This document shows positions 11,801 through 25,262 of a stretch of DNA of 64,000 nucleotides, in pieces. The notes under the pieces are model-generated. The model ran no database searches and was not told the origin of the DNA. It saw only the letters and a list, made by a program, of their open reading frames with translations. Made by a program: the position numbers and the translations under genes. Location: positions 1 through 64,000 of the forward strand of contig JARBJD010000034.1 of the NCBI GenBank assembly GCA_033064195.1, given 5' to 3'. The DNA is from Blattamonas nauphoetae. Its lineage: Eukaryota; Preaxostyla; Oxymonadida. Numbering within the stretch: the first letter of the stretch is position 1; every line of letters starts with the position of its first letter.

Positions 11801-13211
11801 CAAGCTTCCCGTCGATTTAACTTTGGAAGTGAATGTCACTTCCTCGGAGAGTTCGCTGTAGGGATCGTGTCAGACCACATTAGCGCCTTGCCGTGTCCAA
11901 CCTCAATTTCCTCTGTACTTGGAAATTAGTTCTAGTCTTGTAGAATTAACCGGATTCTCAGCTACACATCAAAGTCGTCGAGTGTGTGCTGGTCAATTTG
12001 CATTTTTCCGTGCCAATACCGCTGTCTCGATGATTGTCCTTGACAATTTCTTGCTTCTTCGAGAAAAGAGAGGTTAGGGGAAGGGAGCCTATGAACTCTT
12101 TCCATCTCGTTCGATTCCGATAGCGGCAAGGTACTCCTTAAAGAAGGCAGGGTGTACAATCTGTAACACCATTCTCTTCCAAAAATGCAGAGTAACTGTG
12201 ACTAATACTTGGTAGATGATGAGACTTGTGTACTCAGTGATACAGTAACTTCCACCTACATCCGTTGAGTGATTGGCAAAATTGTGTAATTCCCATCCTG
12301 ATTGAAAGGCCGCAGATGTCAAAGGCTGATGTGAAATTGTTCCGAACACCTTAAAAAACAAGATAGTGACGATCCAGTAGTTTGAATATCGTCAGGATAA
12401 CGAGCGGGAATGTCTTGTCATCATCGAGGGAAAAACGAGTTCTGTGACGGTTCTGGTGGATCGATCAGTGGAGGTGGCAGCCTAGAAGGGAATAATGGGA
12501 GTATCTATGGTCAATTTGACCTGCGAAAAAGCCACTATCCTTGTCCTCCTCAATCACATGTTGGAGCGTCCAAGTTGTTGTGAGTATCGTTCAAACGATA
12601 CATCAAGCTGGAAAAACCAACCAAAAAATAGGGCACTTGAGCGTTCTTCCTTGCATTATATTCGTCCTCCCAACGAGTTTCCTTCGAATTTGATCGAGGA
12701 GGGAGGGAGTGAACTATGAGTGTTTTGTGCTTCTTGCACCTTCGTTGCAATTACTCTTGCTTTGGTAAACGTCGTGTTCGAAGCTCTATTCCAAGAACTA
12801 TGAGAGGAAGATAGACTTGATGATTCTTCCTTCAAACTTGTCAGAACTTATTCGTGCTATCTTGGAACTTTATACATTTTTAGTGGAACCTGGTCTGATA
12901 ATTGCTTCTTGGAGGGCCGATTGGTGTGTGTTATGGAAGGGACAATACGACTCGGAGCTGAAGATTGAGCGGACGGAACTGTCGTTCGTGACACAATGTA
13001 AATGATGAGTTAGGTTCGAGAACTCTAGGAAATCGTGCCAACATGTGAAAATTGATATGTTCTTCATGTCCGGATAGCACTCATAGTTCAGGTATTTGTG
13101 AAACCATTTGGATAAAAGGACCTGTGGGCCACTTCATAGGACTTATCTCAATGGAGTGGGAGCTAAGGTTTGTGAGGAGCAACTGGTAAGGGAGCTCCTC
13201 ACAAAGAAGAA
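8838..13211. mobile_element. Decayed region, probable Polinton structural-gene remnants
   Basis: This 4.4-kb stretch has no intact gene. Short minus-strand stretches between about 9.1 and 10.1 kb still have protein-like composition, and one resembles Polinton major capsid protein; this is a low-confidence match by eye. The rest, 10.2-13.2 kb, is mixed GAT/GTC-rich sequence with many interruptions in all frames, and nothing in it is recognised. It is best read as an old, badly broken continuation of the Polinton at the left edge. The number of breaks is too large to count by eye. The right boundary is unknown. Confidence 0.35.
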
Positions 13212-13588
13212 AAACACAAACACAGAATAGCAAGTAATGTCAGCAATTCACCCTGAAAAGCGAGAATGAGCAAAACTGAAAACGACACACGGCAAGTCGG
13301 GATGAGGGCGTTCCATGACACAATGGAGACAGGAATGGACACCAATCACCAAACGTGTCTGTCTCGATATTTTCTGAAACAATCCCAAAATCGTCCAAAG
13401 AAGCTTAAGGCGAAAAAACAAAACAAAACAACACTCCACTTGCCACTCTCTGCAACTCTTCAAGTGTGTCAATCACGATATCTTCATCATCGCTCTTCAA
13501 TCTTTCGAGAAGCGTCGAGATGTTTGACTAAGATATAGAGGGAGAGAAAAGCAAGAAGAATGACAAACACTGTTCCATGGGGTTTCGC
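13212..13588 (-). pseudogene. Partial inverted copy of the spliced HEAT-like gene at 48.4 kb
   Basis: The reverse complement matches 48430-48790 along most of its length. It includes the end of exon 1 (CCATGGAACAGT), the intron that follows, exon 2 (LLERLKSDDEDIVIDTLEEL), exon 3 (ETDTFGDWCPFLSPLC) and the start of exon 4 (GELLTLLAIL). The three introns are retained, so this is a DNA-level duplication and not a retrocopy. The donor after exon 2 is displaced (AGTGGAGTG instead of CTGGTGTG), there is no matching start exon, and homology ends after exon 4, so it cannot make the full protein. Confidence 0.7.
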
Positions 13589-14251
13589 GAGTCACCAGAC
13601 CATGAGAACTGACGTCGTTCTGTATGAATAGTTTGGGATACATGAAGTATCTTCCAAGTGTAGTGTCTGTTTCAGAGCTGTAGAAAGAGAATCTAGTATG
13701 GGTCCCATCGGAATAACACGTATGTCTTCAGCCTCCATCGCCAGGTAGAAAGTGGAAATCGATTGGCATGAACTGATTGGGGGTGTTTGATATACCCAGT
13801 CTCGTGCCGACAAGATTATTAAACCATGAAACTATCTACCCAATTCCGGCGGTATTAAACCTGCACACACCGAGAATGGCGGAAGAGATGAGAAATTCTG
13901 TTGATAAAAGAAGACCGGAACGATAGCTTCATCCTTCGAGTTGTGGGGATCGAGAAACACACTCATGTGGAAATGACCGAACTCTCAAAGGAATTCAGAT
14001 GGTTTTTACCTTTCAATTCGAACCTACACTCATCATGCTGGGTCTTCTATCGAACTGTCTTCTATCAATCGTCACACTTTTGGTCGTCTCTCTTTTTTCT
14101 CCTTTTTTTCATATCACCCTCTGTCATCACTGAAAGAGTTTTTTCCAAAAATACACTTTTAACGTCACTTTCAGTCAGAAAACAATTCCTTTCGAGTTCT
14201 TCCTCTTCCTCATTTATCCATTCCAATCCACTGTCCGATCATTCAATAACA
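13589..14251. other. Intergenic stretch upstream of the giant gene
   Basis: No supported gene. A 73-codon minus frame (13813-13592) abuts the partial gene copy but has no recognisable features. The last 150 bases are T-rich pyrimidine tracts, with AACGTCACTTTCAG near 14170 resembling a splice acceptor. An untranslated or short coding 5' exon of the next gene therefore cannot be excluded. Confidence 0.3.
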
Positions 14252-17200
14252 ATGTCTCTTCACTCAATTTTGACAGTCCTTAGGGATTCATTTCCCACAT
14301 GCGAACACACTTCATTGTTTTCAGGCTATGTTGATGCGTTTAGTCAGATCTCAGAATTGTGGGGTCCAAAAAACACTGAATCTCGAGCTGTCATCAAAAA
14401 TGGAACAATAAACGATGGAAATGCCGCTATCGAACTTTCAGAGAGCGAAATTGCTGATATATGTGACTATAGTGATGCTTTAGTGTGTTTTTCCCAGAAT
14501 TTCTCAACCCCACGTCCATATTCTACTCCTTCGTTCGGTCAATCTTTATTCATGATTTATTTGACTATATCGTTATCAACTCTCTCTCCGTCCGACTCAT
14601 TGACTATTTCCTTGTTCCTTCTCTCAAATAGAACCTTGATGAGTCGACAACAGCCACTCTATATCTCTCCTGGAAAGATGAGTTGGAAACCGAACTTGTA
14701 TCTCGTCCAACACAAAATATTTCTCGATTTTCTCTCTTCTCTACGTGTACCCTCGTCATCTTTTTCTCTTTTCTGTCTAGAAACGACCTTTTTTCCTCTA
14801 CTATCTGTTCGCTCGGCAAGATCTTCTTTTGTGTCTCATCTGCTTGTTCACTCGCTCCTCTTCCCCAATTCCTCTTAATCTCCTTCATTCGTACTCTTCT
14901 TTGATCCCCCTCCCCTTTTCTGACCTGAAACCCCCACAGTCTCGCAAATTCGACGAAAAACGATTTCGAGCTGAAAGACGAGGAGGACACGTGTATGCGG
15001 CGACAGCAAACCTCTTCTCAAACTGGATTATGAAACTAACAGATGTCATCAGCCTGAAAGAAACATTATCTGCCGACCAACCCGACACTCCAACCACTTC
15101 ACCTACACAAGAACCACCCGCCTCTGGAGGAACACCGTCCTCAGCCCACCAGCCGAAGCTTCACTTTTCGTTTTCATCAACCTTTGAGGCAGAACAGCAA
15201 CATTATCTCTTGCTCGAACAGAAAACGAGCAAATCATTGATGGACAATAATTCAGATTCAGACAACTCTCATTCACACAATGCACCGTCGAAGTTTCTAT
15301 CAGATTCGCTGTTAGATAGCCCAGCCCCTCCATTGGAGACATTTTCGTCTCGTATGCATCACACGACTCTTCAAGGAGAGGCTTCCGAAGTTACGATGGA
15401 TTCTTTCTCTCCTCCTCTCACACTTGCGGACTTCATGACACTCCACAAACCAACTGGCTTGCTGCGAGTCATTTTCCATAATTTTGAAAGCCTTATTCAG
15501 CTTCTGAGCGAGATTGGGACGTCGCTCTCAAAAATCCCCTCGCTCCATCTCAACCAGATGCGCAGCTGTCTTCTTATCGAGTTTTCTCTTCTTTTGGATC
15601 TCTTTTTCGCTTGCACCATGAATGGGCAGGTTCAATTATCCAAAGAAGACGTGCTATATTCCATCATCCATCTTGACTCGATCCTCTCTCGACTCGGCTC
15701 GACTGTGTCAAAGATGCCCGTTTTATCGGATAAAACCGCTTTTCCATCGAATCAAGAAATTTTTGATATGATTTGTTCAACCACAAGCCAGCTTCTCATC
15801 TCGATCCAAAGCTCTATCTTCAACTCGTTCTCTTTTGATCTATTTGCAGAACAAGAAGAACCAAATGAATCTAACGACCTCGAATCATCCACCCCTCGCT
15901 CTTTTTCTTTGAATAAGGAAGAGATCACCCGACTCATGACCCACTCCGTCTCGTCCCTCCTCAACGATACCTCTCAACTTATCCAAAATGGGAAGACCAA
16001 AAGTGACATTTATTGTGGTCTTGCTCTTAACTGGTCCCTTCTTGTGATGAATTGGATGCGAGAATCACGTGCTCTCGATAAGACGATTTCTCCACCCTCA
16101 TCTGCCTTAACCACGGCAGCCCCAGAACAAGTCGAGACACCATTCACCATCATCTCTGCTCTTCATCAAACAATCAAAGACAACTTGCTGATTTGTCTCG
16201 AAATTAACGTCTTTTCAATCCTCTCCACAAATTGGACCACATCCACCCAAACACGGGCCCGGCTCGAAATTGGATGGGAGACACACGAACCCATTCTTTT
16301 CGGAGTTGGCTGTGAACTTGTCAATCTGGTAAGTCTCTTCTGCAGGACTGTAAGGTTCAGCCAGCCTCTTCTGTCCGAACCCCTCCGAACTGTCCTCTCC
16401 TCCCTCCTCGCAAAGAACCAACAAGCAACAGCATCCGATCCGCTCCTCTCGTCTCTTTCCCTCCTTCCTTCTGCTGCTGCCTCAATCCTCCCATCAGCTC
16501 CGACCGTGACCGCATTCCTCCGAAGCATCGTGTCGGTCATTCCGTGTCTTCTGAACGTGATTGTGGGAGCAGGACGCGCAGACCCAAACTCCATCTGGAG
16601 CGAGCTTCTGACACTCTTTCCACTCAACTCTGTCGTCATCCGCGACTTTCTCGATGCGGCGTTGTTGGGAGTGCGTCGGAAGGCACAGCAGCCACCGCCA
16701 TCCACGTGTCTTGTTCCACTTCCTCTTCCGTCTTCCTCGCTTCTCCTCTCTGCCTTCTCGTCTCTCCCATCCTTCACTCTTGCTGTCCCCGTCTCCTCTC
16801 TCCTCTCACATGGCATCCTCTCCACCAACGATTCTTCACAGCAGATCCCAACACAACCATTCCCAGCCACTGGTCAGACAAAGAATGTTGTGAACATGTC
16901 TCTCTCACAACCAGCTGTGACATTCGCCACGTACAAAGCAGAACCACCCACAATCGCTCAGACCTTCTCATTTCTGCAGTTCATTCTGTCATCACCGCTG
17001 CCTCTCCCCTCCACCTTCCCGTCATCCTTTCTTCCCCTCCAATCTGTTCAGAATGCAGCCCTGATTGGGTTTATTGAGTCGACGAAAAAGGAGGAAGTGG
17101 AAGAGATGAGACTCATCATGCAGGAAGAAGAGACACGCCAACTCCAATCCAGCCTGTCCTCTTCAGCCCTCCTCCAATCCTCTGTCATCAACCGCCCAGC

Positions 17201-20200
17201 AGTCGTCCCTTCGTTCATCTTGAATTCCCAACTCGTTGTCCAAATCACACTCTCCAAACAAGCCCCGGTTCTGTCAGCCCTTCACTTCCTTCTCTCTCCG
17301 CTTCTGCTCGTCCTCCGCACGTCTCAGACATCGTCACACCTCACAACTTCGTTCCTCGCATCAGCCCAACACTCAATGCTCTTCCTTCGTCATCTCGTCG
17401 ATCTTTGGAATGAGGAATCCGTACGGGCTCAGTTGGAGTCAATCACAACGCGATTTGAAAGTCAGAAAGATGCACACAGCAGAATGAACGAAACACGAAC
17501 ACATTTCTTCATCTCGCAGCTGAAGGAGTTTGAGAACGAGTTGGGCGGACTGCATCTTGTCGCGATTGATGGAACAGCTCCGTTTCTGTCCTTTCTCATC
17601 ACTCTCCTTTCATCACTGTCAACTCTCTTTGCTTCCCCACATCCTTCCTCATTCACAACACACCTCCTCTCGCTCCTCGCCGAATCCCTCTCGCTCGTCT
17701 CCACCCTCCTCCCATTCTCTCTCTTCTCTCCCTCAGCCATTGTTTCCCTCTCCTCCTCCTTCCTTTCTGTCGTCAAGTCAGAATCGTTCGACAGAGGCAT
17801 CGAAGAGAGCGAGCGATCCTCTGCGAAGGAAGGAACAAAAGGATTGGAGCCAGAAACATTCCTTTCGGCATGGTTGGAGTGCACAGCCGCTCTTCTTCAC
17901 CAAATCGGGTCACCACTCCAACACGACCCGTCACAGAAGGAGTTTCTTCAAACACTCCTTCCAACTTCGACCCTCTCCCTTCCTTCTCGCCATCTTGTTG
18001 CCAGTCACCAACACGTCTCGAAAGGGGACTCACTCCTCTTCTCGTCATCGTCCATCGATTCCGAAGACATGACAAATGTGATGGACTTTGCCGTGTTTTC
18101 GTTTGTCTCTGTGTCTCTCCACTCCATCTTCTCCAAACTCCCCCTCTTCTCTTCGTCACTCGTCTCGTCGTTCATCTCCATCCTTGCATGGATTGTGATG
18201 TCTGTGCCGACTATGCTCACAAACTACTCCACCCTCCCATTCCCATCCATCGACATCCTTCCTCCTTCTTCCAACACAGCTCCAACAAATGTCCAGTCCT
18301 CGTCGACGCCGTACTCGAACCTTGCTCTCCTCGGCTCCCTTCGTGGATTTGTGATGAATGAGATTGTGAAGGATAGATTTCTCTCGTCTTCGCTGATTTC
18401 AATCGCAACTGATGCGATTTTTCCCATTCTCAACAACATCCACGTCGAGAATGGACAACACGAGACGGACAGAACCACCACAGACGAACAAAACACACGA
18501 GACCTCCAAACACACATCGCCGAAGCACTCTTCACTGTTTTGGACGAAATTATGAAGCAGACAGTCCACGAGGTTGAGGAAAGAGCGGGTGGTGAATCGA
18601 AGAAGACGACAAAATCGGTCGATCTTCCGTCGTTTGCGGCGAGTTCTCTTGTTTCGCCGTCGCTGGTCGTATCAGCTCCGTCGTTCCTGTCCCTGATCCT
18701 CTCCTCGTCACTCTCACTGACACCGTCGCTTGTCTCGCTTGAACTCGTCTCGATTGTCATCTCTCTCTCGCATGATCCATCACTCCGATTGAGAACTTCG
18801 TGTTTCTCCTTCCTCCACCATCTCCTCCTGCTCTCCTCTCTCCTCCACTCCCCCACCTCTCTCGTCCTGCTCCTTCCGAGAAAGATGACCACACTCATCG
18901 ATTCAGTCTTCGATTCATTCTTCTCTTTCGCTCCTATCGAATTCAGAGACCAAATCGAGCAGTCATCTCTTTCATCCTTCATCGCACTTCAGGACATTGC
19001 TGACCCACAATCGTCCCACCTGTTGAACGCAGTCTCCTCATTCATCGTCACCTGCATCAACACCCAGCCGTCCTTCGCCGCTCTCCTCTTCCGCCCTTCT
19101 TCGTCCTTCCTCTCAAAATGTCTGGAGTTTCTCTCAACTCTCGATTTTGAGGTCCCATCACAATTTCTCGCCTGCATCCTTCTTTTCCTCAAATCTCTTT
19201 CCATCCAATTTCAGACCGACCAGTCAATCATGACAGCAATCTCGACTCCGTCTGTCTTCCACACGTGTCGTCTCCTCGCCACTGCCAATCTCGATTTGTC
19301 TTCATCAAACGAACTCAATCCGAAGGCGCTTCTTCTCCCTTTCTTCGTTCCTGAGTCGGTGAGAAGGGCAGCAGAGAAGAAGGAGACTAGACGCATCCTT
19401 CGAGACCAGCGACGATCACTCTCAAATCAATCCAAAACAGACACAGAAAAGAAAGCTGAGGGCGATGACACAGCCAAACCAACAACTGACGTCGAAGAGA
19501 GTCCAGTTCTGACTGAGATCGGTACAAAGCGAATCAGACTCGAGACACGCGACATGTTCAAAGGAGCTGTGTTCGCTTTTGTCGATCAACTCATCCAGCC
19601 ACCACACACATCGAGAGCCTCTCGCTCCGTCTCTCCGCCGCCAGCACAGAGCACGCTCTATTTGACATCTCCTTCATCAACGACGATTGGGGCTCGACAC
19701 GTGAGCCAATCTCCATCGGCGAGTGGTGGGATGGATATGATGTTGGTGGATTACAAAACCGACAGCAATCAGTCGGGATGGGAGGAGAGCGAGGATTTGT
19801 CGTATCAGCGATTGAGGGCGATGATGACAGAGAATGTCGTCAAGGAGTGCATCCGATCGACTGCGTTGGATATTCTGAGGTTGGAGCTGGAAAGGAGAGG
19901 TTTGGACCGTTTTCTTGTCTTTTCACGTTTTTCTTTCGTTTTACTTCTTCTTCCACCCACTCTTCCCATCTTCTTCTCATCTGCTTCTCTCCCCCCTCTC
20001 AGAACGGACCCAAATTGCATCTCACCAATCGTCGTCTGAAGATCTGTCAACTCTGGTGGACCCCTTCACATCAATCGCAGCCATCCACAAACACCTCTCC
20101 TTCCTCATCTCTTCCTTCCTCTCCACATCCTCCCTCCTTCCCCTCCTCTCCTTCGTCCTCTCCATCCACCACATTTCCGAAGAGGAGATCAGACTCAAAC

Positions 20201-23200
20201 GGACCAATCTCCTCGCCAACCCGACTTCCTCTCTTTTCTCTCCGTCTGTCTTCCCACCAACAGCCAATCCCTCTCTCTTCTCTCCTTTCACAACGAGCCT
20301 CTCAGCAACGTCGCCTCTCTCAACATTCACCACTCTCTTCTCGTCTGCTGACGAGTTTGCCTTCCATTCACCGTCACTTGCCTTTCTGCTCGATGCCTTT
20401 GTCGGTCGAATGACAGAAATCCCGAACAAGTCGTGGGTTGACAAAATCCACGAACTGTCGCTTCTGACCAACACAACACTCTCTTTCTCGTTCTCCCTTC
20501 TCTCCTCCATCTCCTCCTTCCTCTCCTTCGTCTCTCTCCTTCCCGTTGTCCGTTCCCTCACTCGTACAACCACTGACATAAACGACGAAGCGTCGCAATC
20601 AATCAAAGACTGGATGGACCGTGCTGCTCTTGTCCCGTCCTTCACGTCCCTCCCTCCCTCTCTCCACACCCTCCCACCTCCCCACGCTCTCTCCCTCGTC
20701 GTGTCGAACAGCGTGTCTGTCGTCCTCTTCTGCCCAATCGTTCCTCCACTCACCGATCCGATCTTTCCCACATTTTCTGAATATGAATCGATGCTCGCTG
20801 ACGAATTCGAAGAGATCGACGGAAACTCGGCCCATTCGCGTCTCTTACTTGTCGCAATCCTTTCCCAGTTCAATCTGTCGTTATTCTCGCTTGTCGAAAA
20901 GGAGGAACTTCGAAAGACGACGAATGAAGAAGTGAAACTGTCAGCTGAACGAGCCTTCTCATTCTCTGCTTTGTTTGATGTGTCGAGCTCGCATCCTCTT
21001 CTGACTTCGCAGCTTTTTGCTCCCAATCGGGCGGAGGAAGACAAGGCGCTTCAAAAGGAAGAACGAGCACAGATCCAGTTCCCTCCTCTCCATCACAAGC
21101 TTCTCCACACACTCCTCTTGTCATCTCTCAAACAACTCAAGTTAAGCTCAGCCACACCCATCCTCTCATCCTGTGTGACGCCTCTCCTCTCCTCCCTCTC
21201 CCTCCTCCTCCCACTCATCCCCAGCTTCTCCTCGCTCCCTCCTTCCATCCTCATCCATCCTCGTCTTTGGCAGGAAGACCAACGCCCGTCTCTCTCCCTC
21301 ACTCGATCAACCACCCTTCTCGCAGACCTCTCGCCTGTCGCCGAGCTCGACAACACGCCGATGGACAGCAGACCTCACCGATCGTCGCTTCTGCCGTCTT
21401 CTCTCACTCCTCTTCATCCAACCACCAGCGCCTTCGCTCTCACCACACCAGCCCACACTCTGACAAGCACGACACTCTCTCCACATTCAACAGACAGTCT
21501 CTTCTCAGACTCCCAAAACGACCTGTCTGCCATCACTCCAACACATTCGAGTTTGTCAACAGAATCAGGAACAGAAATCAATCGGACACAATCCATCCAT
21601 GTCCATTCAACCTGCCCGCCAGAATGCGAACGCTGCCAGTTCCGATCGTTTGCGCTCAACCTCCTTCAGGAACTCTTCGGATTGTTCACGCTCTTCGCTC
21701 AGTCTGAAGTCAACACCCTCCCACTCACATCGGCAGGAACCCTCCCTTCGTTACTCATGTTGTTGGTCAGCGAAACACTCGAAGCTGTTCCTCTCTCAAA
21801 CGAGTCTCCCTTCCTTCTTCTCAGAACCGTCGGACCTTTGCTGGATTCCACTGCAAACAGCACTCCATCCATCTCGAACGAGTGCACAGAGAATCCGTTT
21901 TTGCTCAAATGGAAGAAATGTGATTCATCGATCGCTTCGGAGCAGATTCATGAAATCTTCAGACATCATTATGGATCGTCGTTCCTCCCGTTCTTCTCCA
22001 CACTCTCGTCCATCGTGTCGTCTTCTCTCTCCTCCATCCGAAGCGAGTTCAACGGGAAGAAGACAGTCTCCCAGATTGCTTCCATCTTCTCGTCTTCACA
22101 ACTTGAGACTCGCTCAGAATCCCTTCTTCTCTGTCTCACCACCGTCTCCTCTCTCCTTGCGTCTCACCCACACTTCCTCAGATCACTCTCGACAAGCGGA
22201 TTGTTCGATCTTGTATCGAGCGTGTTTGCTTTGTTCTCGACGAAAGTGAAGGTGGACGAACCGAACAACAAGGAGTGGAACAGGCATGTCGCGAAGAAGA
22301 GAGAAGAACGGAAGAAGGAAGGAGCCAAAACAGGAAAGAAAGTGAAGGAAGAGGACGAATCAGACATCGAATCTCATTCCCTCTTCTTCCTCGTCCTTCT
22401 CCATCGCCATCATTCCCTCCTCGCCTCCTTCTCCACCCTCCTCACCATCCTCTTCCTCTTCCTTGTCGACAAAGAGGCGTTGGAGGATCGCCCGACTGAA
22501 TCCCACACGCGAGCTCTTTCAACATCAACCAGAAACGTAAACGCGAGGCAGAATGAAGAGGGAGGGATGGAGAAGGTCGAGAGAGGGAAGTTGGTTGTCG
22601 ATGTTCTGACAAAGAATTCAGCACTCATCGCGTTTCTTCTGCTTCTGATGAGACGAATTCCTTCATCTTTTCAGACTTTCCCGTCTTCATCATCGCTCTC
22701 ATCTTTTCGGCAACATTCCACTCCTTCACAAACACAAAAGCCAGTCGCTGATTTCCCACAAAGTCTACTCGCATCTGCAGATCTACTGTCGCACATTCTG
22801 AGCTGCGTGTGCTCCATCTCGCTCTCCGTCACTCCTCCCCATCTCTTCCACACACTCACCTCCCCATCACTCAACTTCCTTTCTCCCGAAAGACAGAAAG
22901 AAGTATCACACGCCATCACATCTGTCCGCTTTTCGGTGTCTCGAATCTCTCCACCAACGCAACGAAACACCATCACAGAACCACCAACGCCTCTCTCGTC
23001 ATATTCCATCCGATCCTCAGCCATCTCACGAGGACGGTTCAGACACGCTGATGAAGACGACACACCTGTTGTGCTCAGCCGAGCGCAGCCGACAACTCAA
23101 GAGAAGAGGAAGACGCCACTGAAGAGAAAGCAGGAAAGGGGACAGACAACACGAAGGACAGAGATCCCTCCTTCACTTCTGTCGGCTGACATTGTGACGC

Positions 23201-24558
23201 AGGAACAGGTGAGAGGGAAGGAGGAGGTGGACAGGAAGAAGGAAGTGTTGGCAACAGCAGAACTCCAGAAATCCGACACAATCAACGATTTCTGGTCGAA
23301 AGACGACGAAACCACAGCGCAAGAGATTCAGCTCTTCTGCGCCCCTTCGCCGTTCATCTCGTCGTCACCAGACTTCATATTTGCGTCCACAGCCAACATC
23401 TTCTGTTCTGTCCTCACCCACTTCCTGCCTTCGTCATCAGTCGGAGGTCTTGGCCCGTCGTTCCGTCTTTTCATTTCAGTTCTGTCGATGTTCGTGTCCA
23501 CGCTTCGTCCCTTCGTGCAGGATTGGATCGTTCAATCAGCAGGATTGGGAATCAACGCTCTCCCACTCGCCACCGACACGACCTTCTCTCTCATCACCCC
23601 AATCGGTGCCAGATCAGCACAGAAGACATCCACGCCGTTCGGATCGAGGAGCGATGCAAAAAGAAGTGGAGACCATCGATCACCTGTGTTGGTACTGCTG
23701 CCGTGTCTTGTGTTGGGAAATCAGGTGGGAAGCCCTTCACAACTCTCCTTTGGGCATCTTCTGGCGGCATGTGACATTCTTGACAGTGCGATGACGATTC
23801 TGTCGTCTTCTGTGTCTGCTTCGATGTCGTCGAGTGTGGGTAGTCGAACATCCGCGTCCTCCTTCCATTCCACATCGTCCACATCCCAACGCATCCGCCG
23901 CTCCTCACAACTTGGTCTGAACTCAGCCATCTCCTCACGCAGACTGAGCTCGTCACACATCGGATGGAGCACAGGGAAGAATCTCTCTGCACTGGGCCGC
24001 AGTTTGGAGTTGTCTGGATTGCGTGGAAGGGCAGGGAGGGATAATCGAATGGCTTCGTCCACAACTTCGTCAGTCGACTCGTTTGGCGCAGTTGGACGAA
24101 GTGGAGGACAGCTGCAGAGGGAGAGGTACGGTGTGGATGTGGTCAAGTTGAAAAATGGGCTTTTGGAAATTGTGCGAACGGAGGGAGATCACATTAATGA
24201 CCAAGGTTTGCGAAATCTTCACAATTTCTTTTTTTGAACTTTTTTCTTCTCTTCTTCATCTGTTTTCGTCTCTACTTCATCTGTTTTCCTCTCTCTTGTA
24301 GAATCCTCCCATTCTCATCTTTTGGTGTTTGCTGAGATTCGGTCTCTGCATATTTCTCTTCTTTGGATTCTTCTTTGGTGTGCGTGTGAGGGATTGAATG
24401 CACTGAACGATTCAACTGCTGATGAGTTCAGAAAAGGTCTAGTGAGCTGGGTTGTTGATGAGGCAGAGAAAAAGAAGCACGGAAAGGGGTTGGGGGAGCG
24501 GATTGAGGACAGCGAAGTACTCGAACGACTTATTTCTTTAGGAGAGATCTGGATGTAA
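14252..24558 (+). CDS. Giant Ser/Leu-rich helical scaffold protein, possible Nup192/Nup205-like nucleoporin
   Basis: Five exons fit one 3238-aa protein: 14252-14482, 14632-14697, 14940-19899, 20003-24205 and 24302-24558, with GT-AG introns of 149, 242, 103 and 96 nt. The phases close. The exon 2/3 junction is the least certain. The N-terminus has the sequence of elements expected of the Nup192/205 family: a short helical lead, an ELSESEIADICDYSDAL helix, then NLDESTTATLYLSWKDE. The remainder is a long all-helical, HEAT-like chain rich in Ser and Leu, with charged, disordered loops (for example around 19.37-19.75 kb and 22.25-22.35 kb). No membrane segment or signal peptide is seen. If the assignment holds, it would be an inner-ring scaffold of the nuclear pore. 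Family members are usually 1700-2100 aa, so this one is about 1.6 times longer. Another HEAT-type scaffold is the main alternative. Confidence 0.6.
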
Positions 24559-25262
24559 TGAAACCTCCAGATAGAACTCCAGACTTTGAAACATTTCACA
24601 ATTTTGAGTATAATTTCGTCTATATGCTTCATTGATGGAGACACTCGAACAAAACAAAGAATCGTTATTACAGACAGAGTATCAAGAACAATACTGAGTA
24701 AATTGCTGGAAAGTGGTTTCACACATCAATATATGGCCAAGACATCATTTGGAAGAGAAAAATTCATAATTCCATTTACTGGATGTGCGAGGGCAGTCGC
24801 ATTGGCTCAAACCTCCAGAAAAGAGAAAAAATCGAAAATAATCATCAAAAACATTACAATGAGCAACATCTAGATAGGGAAAGCTTTTCAAGAGCTCATA
24901 ACTACTGAAGGGAGTCGTGGAGACAAATCTGGTAATGTCCTCAAATCAACCGAATTAGCATTTGAAAACATGTTTTTTGTGCAATTTCGGGTATAATGTC
25001 GACAAAGATGACAATAAGCTGAGTTGTGATAGACAGAAGCATCTTTGCGAATGATATCAAATTTGGGTTTCCTGAGTTTGACTATGAGGACAAATAGATT
25101 TTTGAGAAGGTGAAAAGAGAAGGTAGGAGATTCAAGACTACACAAACAGACGAAGGTGAAATCTAAAGGAAAAAGTGACGAGTAGTTGTCGAGAAACTAT
25201 GGAAATACAAATCAGTTTTGATGCTCTGATAAATCCACAAAGATCAGAGAATGATCCAAGTA
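24559..25262. other. Intergenic stretch with possible decayed HEAT-like coding
   Basis: No intact gene is seen. Minus-strand pieces between about 24.9 and 25.2 kb have hydrophobic helical composition like the local HEAT families, but frames are interrupted. This may be a decayed 3' part of the small locus at 25263-25523. Confidence 0.25.

Noticed and set aside
14829-14939. Start of the giant gene at the leucine-rich frame opening at 14829
   Set aside because: That segment is pyrimidine-rich intron sequence ending in CCCCCACAG; the upstream exons at 14252 and 14632 give a coherent N-terminus.
20022-21044. 340-codon minus-strand frame, Arg/Ser/Glu-rich
   Set aside because: Antisense of the giant gene's second large exon; the plus frame is continuous and spliced in phase on both sides.
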